From NCBI GenBank assembly GCA_964590075.1, contig CAZPXS010000003.1:67085-131084 (forward strand): a DNA stretch of 64,000 bases, read 5' to 3'. The notes under the pieces are model-generated. The model saw nothing but the letters and a program-made list of their open reading frames with translations. It was not told where the DNA came from and made no database searches. The translations under genes and the position numbers were made by a program. Shown here piece by piece: positions 19,290-27,468 of the stretch. This DNA is from JAGDVO01 sp964590075 [NCBI: uncultured Aquificales bacterium] (lineage in GTDB: Bacteria; Thermosulfidibacterota; Thermosulfidibacteria; Thermosulfidibacterales). Position 1 is the first letter of the stretch, and every line of letters starts with the position of its first letter.

Positions 19290-19307
19290 AGAAGGAAAAG
19301 TATAGAT

Positions 19308-19769
19308 ATGGAAAGAGAGAAGTTTATGCGTATGGCCTTAGAGGAAGCGAGGAAAGCCTACGAGTTAGGAGAAGTACCAGTTGGTGCGGTAGTTGTAAGA
19401 ATGGGAGAGGTAATAGGTAGAGGATTCAACAGGAGGGAGAGGGAACAAAACCCAATACTACATGCGGAAATAGTCGCAATAATGGAGGCCTCCAAAAACT
19501 TGGGTAGCTGGAGATTGGAGGACTGTGATATATACGTTACCTTGGAGCCTTGCCCTATGTGTGCAGGTGCGATAATAATGTCGAGGATAAAAAGAGTGTT
19601 CTTTGGGGTTAAGGATCCAAAGATGGGAGCTATAGAAAGTAAACTTAAACTATTCGAGTACCAATTCAACCACAAGGTAGAATGGATTGGAGGAATACTT
19701 AAAGAGGAATGTAGCAAAATATTGAAGGACTTCTTCAAAAAATTGAGAGAGGGGAAAGAGAATGAATAA
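19308..19769 (+). CDS. tadA: tRNA-specific adenosine deaminase
   Basis: Converts A34 to inosine in tRNA-Arg(ACG). The 153-residue protein has the zinc deaminase motifs HAEIVAI (catalytic Glu) and PCPMCAGAIIMSRI, and the substrate-binding VPVGAVVV start. GAAGGA precedes the ATG. It overlaps terC by 8 bp. Confidence 0.92.
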   Translation: MEREKFMRMALEEARKAYELGEVPVGAVVVRMGEVIGRGFNRREREQNPILHAEIVAIMEASKNLGSWRLEDCDIYVTLEPCPMCAGAIIMSRIKRVFFGVKDPKMGAIESKLKLFEYQFNHKVEWIGGILKEECSKILKDFFKKLREGKENE

Positions 19770-20700
19770 CCTTTTCCTCACATTCCTATTCATAATCATG
19801 GTAGGAGGCGCCCTTTTAGTAGACCTTTTCTACATAAAACATGATAATAAAGAGACGGATAAAGTATCATTTAAGGACGCTTTAATATGGTCTATAATAT
19901 GGATTTTATTAGCTCTATTATTCAATCTAATTCTATACTTAAAAACAAAAAACTTCGATAAAGCTATGGAATTTCTCGCAGGTTACCTTGTCGAAAAAAG
20001 TCTAAGTTTAGATAACATTTTTGTATTTGTTACTGTATTCGAATATTTTAATATAATAGAAAAACATCAGAGAAAGGTTTTACTAATAGGAATACTAACA
20101 GCAATTGCAGCAAGAGCTATTTTTATATTCGGAGGTATCTACATAGTAAACAAATTTCATTGGGTTTTATATATATTTGGTATAATCCTAATATATTCGG
20201 GGTTAAAAATACTGAAATCAAAGGAAGAAAAGAAAGAAATATCTGAAATGAAAATTATAAGATTTTTGTCAACCCACTTTCCAGTGACAGATAGAATCTA
20301 CGGTGATAGGTTAATCGTAAAGATAAATAATAAAATCTACTTAACACCTTTATTTATAGTCATGATAGTTGTAGAAATAAGTGATATAATATTTGCGATC
20401 GATAGTATACCAGCCATATTTGCTATAACTCTCGATCCTTTTATAGTTTACACTTCCAACATCTTCGCAATACTTGGACTAAGAGCGTTGTATTTTCTCG
20501 TAAGTGGACTCAAAGCAAGATTCTACTATTTGAAACATGGTATTTCAATTATATTAACCTTTGTGGGAATAAAGATACTAATATCAAATTATATAAAGAT
20601 AAAACCTGCTTTATCTGTATTATTGATTTTTGTTATTATCACGGCTAGTATAATCGCAAGTATCCTAAGAAAGGGAGGTAATAGTAGTGCTACCACTTGA
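19762..20700 (+). CDS. TerC family integral membrane protein
   Basis: Polytopic membrane protein (about 8-9 helices, 312 residues) of the TerC/Alx family, linked to tellurite resistance and manganese export. Family landmarks are EKSLSLDNIFVFVTVFEYF, with acidic residues in a helix, and DIIFAIDSIPAIFAITLDPFIVYTSNIFAILGLRALYF. It lies between tadA (8-bp overlap) and the CoA-transferase gene (14-bp overlap). The ion is not predictable from this sequence alone, though manganese is best supported for the family. Confidence 0.9.
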   Translation: MNNLFLTFLFIIMVGGALLVDLFYIKHDNKETDKVSFKDALIWSIIWILLALLFNLILYLKTKNFDKAMEFLAGYLVEKSLSLDNIFVFVTVFEYFNIIEKHQRKVLLIGILTAIAARAIFIFGGIYIVNKFHWVLYIFGIILIYSGLKILKSKEEKKEISEMKIIRFLSTHFPVTDRIYGDRLIVKINNKIYLTPLFIVMIVVEISDIIFAIDSIPAIFAITLDPFIVYTSNIFAILGLRALYFLVSGLKARFYYLKHGISIILTFVGIKILISNYIKIKPALSVLLIFVIITASIIASILRKGGNSSATT

Positions 20701-21805
20701 AGGAATAAGAGTACTCGATTTAAGTAGGCTTTTACCCGGACCTTACGCTACTATGATCCTGGCCGACTTTGGAGCAGAGGTGATAAAAATAGAACCGCCC
20801 GAAGTTGGAGATTACGCAAGAGAATTTGAACCCAAGATGAAGAAGGAAAGTGCAGTCTTCTACATGTTTAATAGAAACAAGAAAAGTGTAGTTTTAAACC
20901 TAAAAGAAAGGGAGGACAAGGAAAAATTCATAGAACTTGCTAAGGAAAGTGATATCATAGTTGAGAGTTTTCGCCCAGGAGTGATGGATAGGCTAGGGTT
21001 GGGTTATAACGAGATATCAAAGGTAAATCCAAGGATAATCTGGTGTGCCATATCGGGCTTCGGTCAGGATAGCCCCTATAAACACATGCCCGGGCACGAC
21101 ATAAACTTTGTTGGCTTTGGTGGTATACTTGATCTCACAGGTTACGATAGACCAGCCTTACTTGGAACGCAGCTCGCCGATATCAGCTCCGCCCTCTGGG
21201 CTGTAATTGGTATACTCTTTGCACTCAGGAATAGGGAAAGAACCGGAAAGGGAGATTTCATCGACGTATCAATGCTCGATACGGTTATAGCCTGGCTTGG
21301 TATACCGTTAGCGGAATACATAGCCACAGGAATACCACCTAAGAGGAGGGAAACCTGGAGTACGGGAGCAACCGCTTGCTATGATGTTTATAAAACAAAG
21401 GATGGATTTGTAACTTTTGCCGGTTTGGAGGAAAAGTTTTGGATTGAAATAATGAAAGCCATAAATAGGGAAGATCTTATACCTTATCAAAATAGTAGAG
21501 AGAAATGGGTGAAAGAGGAGATCGAAAAAACATTGGCAAACTATAGTGTTCAGGAACTGGAAAGACTAGCTTTAGAGAAAGGTCTATGTATGTTACCCGT
21601 TAAGAACGTTGCGGAAGTTATAAACGATCCCCACGTAAAGGAAAGAAAATTAATATGGGAGATAGATATAGAAGGGGAGGGGAGAGTAAAGACCATAGCA
21701 TGTCCACTTAAGTTTAGAAATATGGAACCTGTCCTTAAGAGCCCACCACCTACCATGGGCCAACATAATAGGGAGATACTTGGAAATAAGAACCCAAAAG
21801 GCTAA
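20687..21805 (+). CDS. CaiB/BaiF class III CoA-transferase or alpha-methylacyl-CoA racemase
   Basis: A 372-residue member of the family III CoA-transferases. It has the N-terminal DLSRLLPGPYATMILADFGAEVIKIE, the VESFRPGVMDRLGLGY segment and the catalytic-region PGHDINF. The HD pair in that motif is characteristic of alpha-methylacyl-CoA racemases, which share this fold, so racemization of a 2-methylacyl-CoA is as likely as CoA transfer. It differs from the four larger (about 450-residue) proteins at 58-63.6 kb. The GTG start is preceded by GGAGGT and overlaps terC. Confidence 0.85.
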   Translation: MLPLEGIRVLDLSRLLPGPYATMILADFGAEVIKIEPPEVGDYAREFEPKMKKESAVFYMFNRNKKSVVLNLKEREDKEKFIELAKESDIIVESFRPGVMDRLGLGYNEISKVNPRIIWCAISGFGQDSPYKHMPGHDINFVGFGGILDLTGYDRPALLGTQLADISSALWAVIGILFALRNRERTGKGDFIDVSMLDTVIAWLGIPLAEYIATGIPPKRRETWSTGATACYDVYKTKDGFVTFAGLEEKFWIEIMKAINREDLIPYQNSREKWVKEEIEKTLANYSVQELERLALEKGLCMLPVKNVAEVINDPHVKERKLIWEIDIEGEGRVKTIACPLKFRNMEPVLKSPPPTMGQHNREILGNKNPKG

Positions 21806-21858
21806 TAAAAATTCCAAAATTATAAAACTCATGAAGTAAAAAACTCTATAACGAAAAT

Positions 21859-23142
21859 TTAAATAAGCTCCGTAACAAGTTGAAGGGATCTCTTTTCTAC
21901 CACACGAAACTTACTAACCTTTCCTTTGAGGTTAACATGATTCCCGGGAATAAGAAGGGGTATGTAGTTTTCTGAAAGCCCCCTTGTAAACCCACTCTCC
22001 ACAACCCTTCCCTCAATAACTCCTTCAAGATCCCTTCCAACAAAAGCAGATATAAAGTTATCCATCTTCATATCCTTGAGTTCCTTGAGAGTCTCCCATC
22101 TCTTTCTTTTAATGACAGGTGGTACCTTAGGAGTTATAGAACTTGCTATGGTACCAGGTCTATCGGAATAGGTGAATATATGCATATAGTATATGGGTAA
22201 GTCCATTAAAAGGGTGTAGGTTGCCTTGAAATCTTCCTCACCCTCTGTAGGAAATCCAACTATCACATCTACCCCTATACCGGCTATCGGTACACTCTTA
22301 TTTATCCTCAAGATGAGATCCTCAAAGAACTTCCTGGTATAGTTTCTATTCATAAGCTCCAGTATTCTATCGCTACCCGACTGTAGAGGTATATGAAAAT
22401 GTTTGGCTATCTTGTCATGGGTTATAAAATCTAGAAGCTCGTCGGTCCATTCCGTAGGCTCAATTGAGGATAATCTTATCTTTTTGAGAGATTCCACCTT
22501 AACTAGTTCCTTAAGTAGATCGACAAGGGATAGTCCTATATCCTTACCGTAACTACCAAGGTGAACACCAGTTAACACTATTTCCTCAAAACCTTTTTCG
22601 ACAAGTCTTTTTACCTCATCCAACACAAATCCTAAATCGGCACTTCTCGATTTTCCCCTCGCCTTCCACACTATACAGTAGCTACACCTAGAGTCACAGC
22701 CATCCTGTATCTTGACGAAGGCCCTCGAGTAATCCTTAAAGTCCTCTATCGGCATGGGATAGAACTTCTCTGATCCTATGTCATCCGTACATCCACTAAC
22801 ACCATCTAACACATACCTCTTTATTATATCGGATAGAAAGGCTTTCTCTACGTTACCAACCACTATATCGGCACCTATTTTCTTGAGTTCGTCTCTGTTA
22901 ATTTCCGCGTAACAACCGGTAGCAACAACTATACTATCGGGATTTCTCCTCTTCGCCTGTCTTATAGCTTGCCTACTTTTCGAATCGGCCTGAGATGTCA
23001 CGGTACATGTATTTATAACGTATATATCGGCAGTGTCCTTAAAATCGACAACGATAAATCCAGACTTCTCCAAAGACTCGATCAGATATTCACTCTCATA
23101 CTGGTTAAGCTTGCAACCTATCGTTAAAACAGCTACTTTCAT
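21859..23142 (-). CDS. mtaB: tRNA (N6-threonylcarbamoyladenosine-37) methylthiotransferase, MtaB type
   Basis: Radical SAM enzyme that adds a methylthio group to t6A37. It has the N-terminal UPF0004 domain with three cluster cysteines (TIGCKLNQYES, INTCTVT, TGCYAE), the radical-SAM motif CDSRCSYC (about residues 150-157), GFPTEGEEDF and a C-terminal TRAM-like domain. CKLNQYES at the start distinguishes MtaB from MiaB/RimO. An upstream start at 23166 is open, but MKVAVLTIGCK (23142) matches the family. After the SAM cluster motif the sequence reads IVWKARGKSRS where I would expect an IIPxxRGxxRS-like loop. Confidence 0.88.
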   Translation of the reverse strand: MKVAVLTIGCKLNQYESEYLIESLEKSGFIVVDFKDTADIYVINTCTVTSQADSKSRQAIRQAKRRNPDSIVVATGCYAEINRDELKKIGADIVVGNVEKAFLSDIIKRYVLDGVSGCTDDIGSEKFYPMPIEDFKDYSRAFVKIQDGCDSRCSYCIVWKARGKSRSADLGFVLDEVKRLVEKGFEEIVLTGVHLGSYGKDIGLSLVDLLKELVKVESLKKIRLSSIEPTEWTDELLDFITHDKIAKHFHIPLQSGSDRILELMNRNYTRKFFEDLILRINKSVPIAGIGVDVIVGFPTEGEEDFKATYTLLMDLPIYYMHIFTYSDRPGTIASSITPKVPPVIKRKRWETLKELKDMKMDNFISAFVGRDLEGVIEGRVVESGFTRGLSENYIPLLIPGNHVNLKGKVSKFRVVEKRSLQLVTELI

Positions 23143-23249
23143 GACTAAACCCACCAACCTTAGCAATTGTTTATATATATCGCCTCTTGTTTACTTTTCA
23201 ATCATGAGTTTATAAAATATCCCCTACCCAGGGTCGGGAGGAAGGTTAT

Positions 23250-24068
23250 ATGAAGTATAAGGTGATAGATGTCCACACTCACTATGCAAAGATAGATAAA
23301 TGGAATGGTAGTGTGGTTGAGTGGTGGAAAAAGATGAACAATCCAGAGTTTGATACATCAAAGTTTGAGTATACGCCCGAAAACTTACTAAAACTCATGG
23401 ATGAAGCTAATGTTGAATACGTTGTGGTACTTGCGGAAAGATGCCCCAAGGTAACAGGAATGACTACTCCCGAGGAGGTAATTGATTTTTGTAAATCATC
23501 CCATAGACTACTACCCTTTGTAGACACCAACCCACATCTTATCGCTCACCCCTACAGGGAATTCGAAAAATTAACGGAACAAGGGATAAGGGGACTTAAG
23601 ATACATCCAGTTCACGGTAATTTTGATCCCAGAGACAAGAGACTATATCCCCTTTACTACCTATGTGAAAAAAAAGGATTACCAGTTATGTTTCATACAG
23701 GAACAAGCGTCTTTCCCGGAAGTGTCAATAAATTTGGTAATCCACTATACATAGACGAGATAGCGGGCGACTTCCCCGAACTAAAGATAATAATGGCCCA
23801 CGGAGGAAGAGGCTTCTGGTATAGCGAGGCTCAATTCGTTGTGAGGATAAGGAGAAATGTCTATATAGATATATCAGGACTACCGGTAAGAAAACTGAAA
23901 GAATATTTCCCAGAAATGGAAAGATTAAAGGATAAGTTTCTATTTGGAACAGACTGGCCAGCGGTACCATTTAAAAACACGATAGAGGAATTCCTGTCCC
24001 TTGATATCTCAAATTCTGCAAAGGAAGCTATACTTTATAACAACGCGAAAGAGGTTTTGGGTCTATGA
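23250..24068 (+). CDS. Amidohydrolase-2 family metal hydrolase/decarboxylase
   Basis: TIM-barrel protein of 272 residues in the ACMSD/amidohydrolase-2 group. The metal set looks complete: DVHTHY (residues 7-12), GLKIHPVHG, MFHTGTS, MAHGGRG and FGTDWP. The family includes decarboxylases of aromatic and related acids as well as hydrolases, so the substrate is open. GGGAGGAAGG precedes the ATG, and the 3' end overlaps the DUF3108 gene by 4 bp. Confidence 0.8.
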   Translation: MKYKVIDVHTHYAKIDKWNGSVVEWWKKMNNPEFDTSKFEYTPENLLKLMDEANVEYVVVLAERCPKVTGMTTPEEVIDFCKSSHRLLPFVDTNPHLIAHPYREFEKLTEQGIRGLKIHPVHGNFDPRDKRLYPLYYLCEKKGLPVMFHTGTSVFPGSVNKFGNPLYIDEIAGDFPELKIIMAHGGRGFWYSEAQFVVRIRRNVYIDISGLPVRKLKEYFPEMERLKDKFLFGTDWPAVPFKNTIEEFLSLDISNSAKEAILYNNAKEVLGL

Positions 24069-24820
24069 AAAAAATATCCATACTTCTGGTAATCATCCTT
24101 ATCCTTGAAAATTTAATCTTCCCTTATAACATACATCCTCAAGAAAAAGAGGGAAACAACACAAAGAAACTGATATTTAGCAGAAATTACTACGTCAAAT
24201 TTGGAATAATTCCCGTAGGAACAGTAAATGTAACACTCTTTGAAGAAGGGGATAGATACACGGTAAATGCCACAGTAAGAACAATAGGGGTTGCTGACGT
24301 TGTATACCCTGTTAGGGATGATTTTATATCAACCTTTAAGAAAGACTTAAGTTCATTTATAAGGGCAAAGTATACCATTAGAGAGGGATCGTATAAGAGG
24401 GATGACGAATTCGAACTCAACGGTGAGGAACTTGTATGCATTAGAAACGGAAATACCATAAGAAGAAATTTACAATCAAAGAGAGTCTTCGATATGGTAT
24501 CTAGTCACTTTGCCTTTATTCTGGGTATGAGATCAGGAAAGGACTATAGGGAATCGGCGGATTTCTTAGTGATAGACTGTAAAAAGGATATAAAGCCAGA
24601 GGTTGACTACTACGGTGAAAGCGTAATAAAAAGAGGCGAAAATGAGATAAAGGTTTACCAATACTCATTATTGCTACCGGTAAAGGGAATACTACTTGCA
24701 AGGGAAGAGGATAAGAGGGTTTACCTTCTACTTGATCAATCGGAAAAATGGTTGATTTACGCATATGTACCAACCAAGTGGGGTAACATCCATGTAGAGG
24801 CCGAACAGGAGGTTCAGTGA
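24065..24820 (+). CDS. DUF3108 domain protein, exported
   Basis: A 251-residue protein with an N-terminal signal sequence (basic start, hydrophobic core about 5-22). It then matches the DUF3108 pattern: VKFGIIPVGTVNVTLF, TVRTIGVADVVYPVRDDF, a middle segment on precursor length (FAFILGMR) and LLPVKGILLAREEDKRVYLLLD. The family is periplasmic and functionally undefined, found in many Gram-negatives. The start overlaps the preceding gene by 4 bp and its stop abuts the TTG of the next gene, so these three genes form an operon. Confidence 0.75.
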   Translation: MKKISILLVIILILENLIFPYNIHPQEKEGNNTKKLIFSRNYYVKFGIIPVGTVNVTLFEEGDRYTVNATVRTIGVADVVYPVRDDFISTFKKDLSSFIRAKYTIREGSYKRDDEFELNGEELVCIRNGNTIRRNLQSKRVFDMVSSHFAFILGMRSGKDYRESADFLVIDCKKDIKPEVDYYGESVIKRGENEIKVYQYSLLLPVKGILLAREEDKRVYLLLDQSEKWLIYAYVPTKWGNIHVEAEQEVQ

Positions 24821-25822
24821 TTGAATTTAGTTTTGGCACTCTCTCTATTAACTCTGTTTTTACTTTTAGTATTAACTACAATAACAAAAGTATTTTTTCA
24901 AAGAAGATTTCCTAGAGAAATCAAAAAGGGTATATATTCAGAATTAAATCACAAATCCATAGTAGAACTGTCAAGGTACAATAGTGATTACTTTTCATTT
25001 GCGGTAATCGGGGATCCACACAACTCAGTACTTGTGCTAAACAAAATGATAGATCTGATAAATAAAGATGATGAGATAAAATTTGTAGTAATATTAGGAG
25101 ATATTACGCTAAAAGGAAGCTTAGAGGAATATATACTAAATTTAGAAAGAATAAAAAAATTTAAAAAGCCAGTTTTAGTAGCAATAGGAAATCATGACAT
25201 CCATAAAAATGGTAGAGATTGGTTTTATAAAATATTTGGTGATTTTTATTACTCGTTCTCGTTTGATAACACACACTTTATAATACTTGATACATCGGAA
25301 AAGCGATTCGTACCTCAATCAGAGTTAAGGTTCGTAGAAGAAGAGTTAAAAAAATCTAAGAATTTCAAATTTAAGTTTGTATTTTCACACATACCATTAT
25401 TCGATCCAACAAAAGGTGAAAATAATACTGGCCATTCACTCCATAACATAGAGATTTCATTAAGGTTAATTAAACTCTTCAAAGAACATGGTATCAATAT
25501 GGTATTTTGCGGACATATCCATGGGTTTTTTAAAGGTTACTGGGATAGCATCCCCTATATAATAACGGGAGGAGGGGGAGGGGAATTAGCGGGCGTAGGA
25601 AAAAACTACTTCTACCACTACCTAAAGGTATCGGTTGGTCCCGATGAACTCAAATATGAACCTGTAAAAGTAGAATTGGAAAAATTAGAACTAAAACTCG
25701 ATTACCTATTAAAAAAGAAAATAATACCATTTTTTGTATATCTTTCAAAAAACTACACTCCCATTTCAATCACACTTATATCAGCCATAATCATTATATT
25801 AATTTTAACATTGAAATATTAG
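24821..25822 (+). CDS. Membrane-anchored calcineurin-like metallophosphoesterase
   Basis: A 333-residue phosphoesterase with hydrophobic anchors at both ends (about 3-22 and 310-330). The metal motifs are in order: GDPHNS, LGDITLKG, GNHDIH, FSHIPLF and CGHIHG, so the enzyme should be active. The substrate is unknown; envelope phosphate esters or lipids are possible given the anchors. The TTG start follows the TGA of the DUF3108 gene without a gap. Base composition is more AT-rich than its neighbours, with many AAA/ATA/TTT codons. Confidence 0.8.
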   Translation: MNLVLALSLLTLFLLLVLTTITKVFFQRRFPREIKKGIYSELNHKSIVELSRYNSDYFSFAVIGDPHNSVLVLNKMIDLINKDDEIKFVVILGDITLKGSLEEYILNLERIKKFKKPVLVAIGNHDIHKNGRDWFYKIFGDFYYSFSFDNTHFIILDTSEKRFVPQSELRFVEEELKKSKNFKFKFVFSHIPLFDPTKGENNTGHSLHNIEISLRLIKLFKEHGINMVFCGHIHGFFKGYWDSIPYIITGGGGGELAGVGKNYFYHYLKVSVGPDELKYEPVKVELEKLELKLDYLLKKKIIPFFVYLSKNYTPISITLISAIIIILILTLKY

Positions 25823-25834
25823 AAACTAATCCCA

Positions 25835-27043
25835 CTACCAGTGGCACAGCTCCTCCGAGTAAACTATTGGTCCATCCTTTTTAAAGAAACCACTGCTTTT
25901 CCTCTCCAGTACCCAACCGGCATCAAGCTTACCACCGTATGGCATTCTAACGGGCAAATATCTAACGAACTCGTTATGATAAACCATACCGTAACCTTCC
26001 CTAACCTTAGCGAGTAAAGCTTCAGGGATACTTCCAAAAAGATAAATTATATGCCTAAATCTTGTGGAGAGAGAATAATTTATGGCAGATTCTATCTCTC
26101 TAAATTTTATAACCCCCAAGAATGGTCCGAAAGCTTCAAGATCGGGAATATATTCGAGTTCAACAACTGTAGGGGGAATGTAACCCTCCTCATCAACATC
26201 TCCTCCGGTTATTATCCATCCCTTCATACTCTCGATTAACCTTTTAAAAAGTCTTATAGTTCTTTCAGCCTTTATAGGTCCATAGTCTGTATCGGGATCC
26301 ATAGGATCACCTACCTTTATTTTCTTAACTTCTCTTAGAAGATACTCCATAAAATCGTCGTATATCCTCTCATGAACCATTACCCTTTTAATAGTTGTAC
26401 AGTACTGACCTCCGTTTAAAAATGCCCTAAAGGCAACAAAACTCGCAACACTAGCTATATCAACATCCCCATTGACAATACAGATAGGCATGCCACTCGG
26501 ACCTGCAAATATAATCTTATCAAAGTAGTCTTTTCTCGATTCAAATAACCTACCAACATCATCTCCACCAGAGATAAAGAACACCCTTATGCTATCGTTA
26601 TAGGTACAGAAATCTCCAAAGCTTCTGTTATCCATGCTCACATTAATTTTAATCCTATCCGTTATGTTTCTAACTATATCGTAAGTGATGTCTCTAGAAG
26701 TCGGTGTTAAGGAGGAGAAGCTAACGTAAACCTCGTTACCGGCTAATAGAGCGCTACCTGCTATTCTCGCAAACATTATGGGAGAGGCGTCGTAGGGTAA
26801 AATCCCACCAACAACCGAATAGGGTTTCTTACCAAGTACATACGGAACCTCTTCCACCATAGTCCTCAAATAATTAATAGCCAAGTCCATCTCAGCCTTA
26901 CCAACCTTAACAGAAACTCCAATATCCCTTGCAAAACCCTCTATATAGTCTTTTTTCCTCCTTTCCATCCCATCAGCTATCTCCTTAAGAATACTTAACC
27001 TCTCCTCAATAGTCATATCTAGCCACCTCTCCTTATTAATCAT
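25835..27043 (-). CDS. Aldehyde dehydrogenase-like protein with altered active site
   Basis: A 402-residue ALDH-fold protein, shorter than the usual 450-500. It retains the catalytic-cysteine segment FLNGGQYCTT, VGDPMDPDTDYGPI, and EAFGPFLGVIKF. Several other landmarks are changed: the oxyanion Asn (usually PWN) reads PYD, the cofactor-binding Lys (usually LKPS) reads VSFS, and the ELGG general-base Glu is replaced in FAGPSGMP. It may be a CoA-acylating or otherwise divergent enzyme, or not a dehydrogenase. The start is uncertain: 27043 has no ribosome site, whereas GGAGAGG precedes an in-frame ATG at 27016. Confidence 0.75.
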   Translation of the reverse strand: MINKERWLDMTIEERLSILKEIADGMERRKKDYIEGFARDIGVSVKVGKAEMDLAINYLRTMVEEVPYVLGKKPYSVVGGILPYDASPIMFARIAGSALLAGNEVYVSFSSLTPTSRDITYDIVRNITDRIKINVSMDNRSFGDFCTYNDSIRVFFISGGDDVGRLFESRKDYFDKIIFAGPSGMPICIVNGDVDIASVASFVAFRAFLNGGQYCTTIKRVMVHERIYDDFMEYLLREVKKIKVGDPMDPDTDYGPIKAERTIRLFKRLIESMKGWIITGGDVDEEGYIPPTVVELEYIPDLEAFGPFLGVIKFREIESAINYSLSTRFRHIIYLFGSIPEALLAKVREGYGMVYHNEFVRYLPVRMPYGGKLDAGWVLERKSSGFFKKDGPIVYSEELCHW

Positions 27044-27055
27044 TCGTTTGATTAA

Positions 27056-27084
27056 CTTGTACCATTAAGGGACTCTATAGTCAA
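27056..27084 (-). promoter_or_regulatory. Putative promoter of the ALDH-like gene
   Basis: Minus-strand TTGACT (27079-27084), 17-bp spacer, TACAAG (27056-27061). The transcript would start only a few bases before the first ATG (27043). Confidence 0.4.
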
Positions 27085-27108
27085 TAGAGAAATCAAACTT
27101 GTACTAAG

Positions 27109-27137
27109 TTGACTAAGGGTTCCTTTTTTAGTATTAA
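27109..27137 (+). promoter_or_regulatory. Promoter of the cobalamin riboswitch/receptor gene
   Basis: TTGACT (27109-27114), 17-bp spacer, TATTAA (27132-27137). The predicted start near 27144 is immediately before the riboswitch P1 stem. Confidence 0.6.
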
Positions 27138-27145
27138 TAAAGAAG

Positions 27146-27341
27146 CTACAGGGTCCCTTTGGGGTTAATGGGGAAGCCGGTGTGAATCCGGCGCTGTTCC
27201 CGCAACCGTAACCGGGGACGAAAGCCACTTGGCCCATGATCAGCCACTGATCATGGGTGACAGGCCACTGGGAGTGATTGGCACCTCCTGGGAAGGCGTG
27301 GCGAGTAGGAAGATCCGGAAGCCGGGAAACCCGCCCTGTAG
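27146..27341 (+). ncRNA. Cobalamin (B12) riboswitch aptamer
   Basis: The closing stem P1 pairs CTACAGGG (27146-27153) with CCCTGTAG (27334-27341). Inside are the conserved aptamer blocks: GGGGAAGCCGGTGTGAATCC, CCCGCAACCGTAA, the B12-box-like GCCACTG (27264-27270), GGGAAGGCGTGGCGAGTAGG, and AAGCCGGGAAACCCGCC. A variable arm forms a perfect 10-bp hairpin (27233-27242 with 27248-27257). It precedes a TonB-dependent receptor gene, a classical B12-regulated target. Confidence 0.95.
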
Positions 27342-27349
27342 TAGATAGG

Positions 27350-27464
27350 GGAGTGGAAGTGCGGGAGCTCGCTTCCGCTTACCGGGAAAAGATAAGTCCC
27401 ATCTTTTTCCGGTTACTGAATTATTCCCGCAACTCCACTCCTCCAAAAAAACTGGGGGAGGTGG
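27350..27464 (+). promoter_or_regulatory. Riboswitch expression platform with ribosome-site sequestering hairpin
   Basis: Two exclusive folds can be drawn. Fold 1: hairpin GGAAGTG/CGCTTCC (27355-27361 with 27370-27376), hairpin 27381-27393 with 27401-27413, and a hairpin that pairs CCTCC (27440-27444) plus CCA (27435-27437) with GGAGGTGG (27457-27464), hiding the ribosome site. Fold 2: a long stem of 27350-27366 with 27425-27441 that frees the ribosome site. This suggests translational control of the receptor. Confidence 0.65.
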
Positions 27465-27468
27465 TTTC

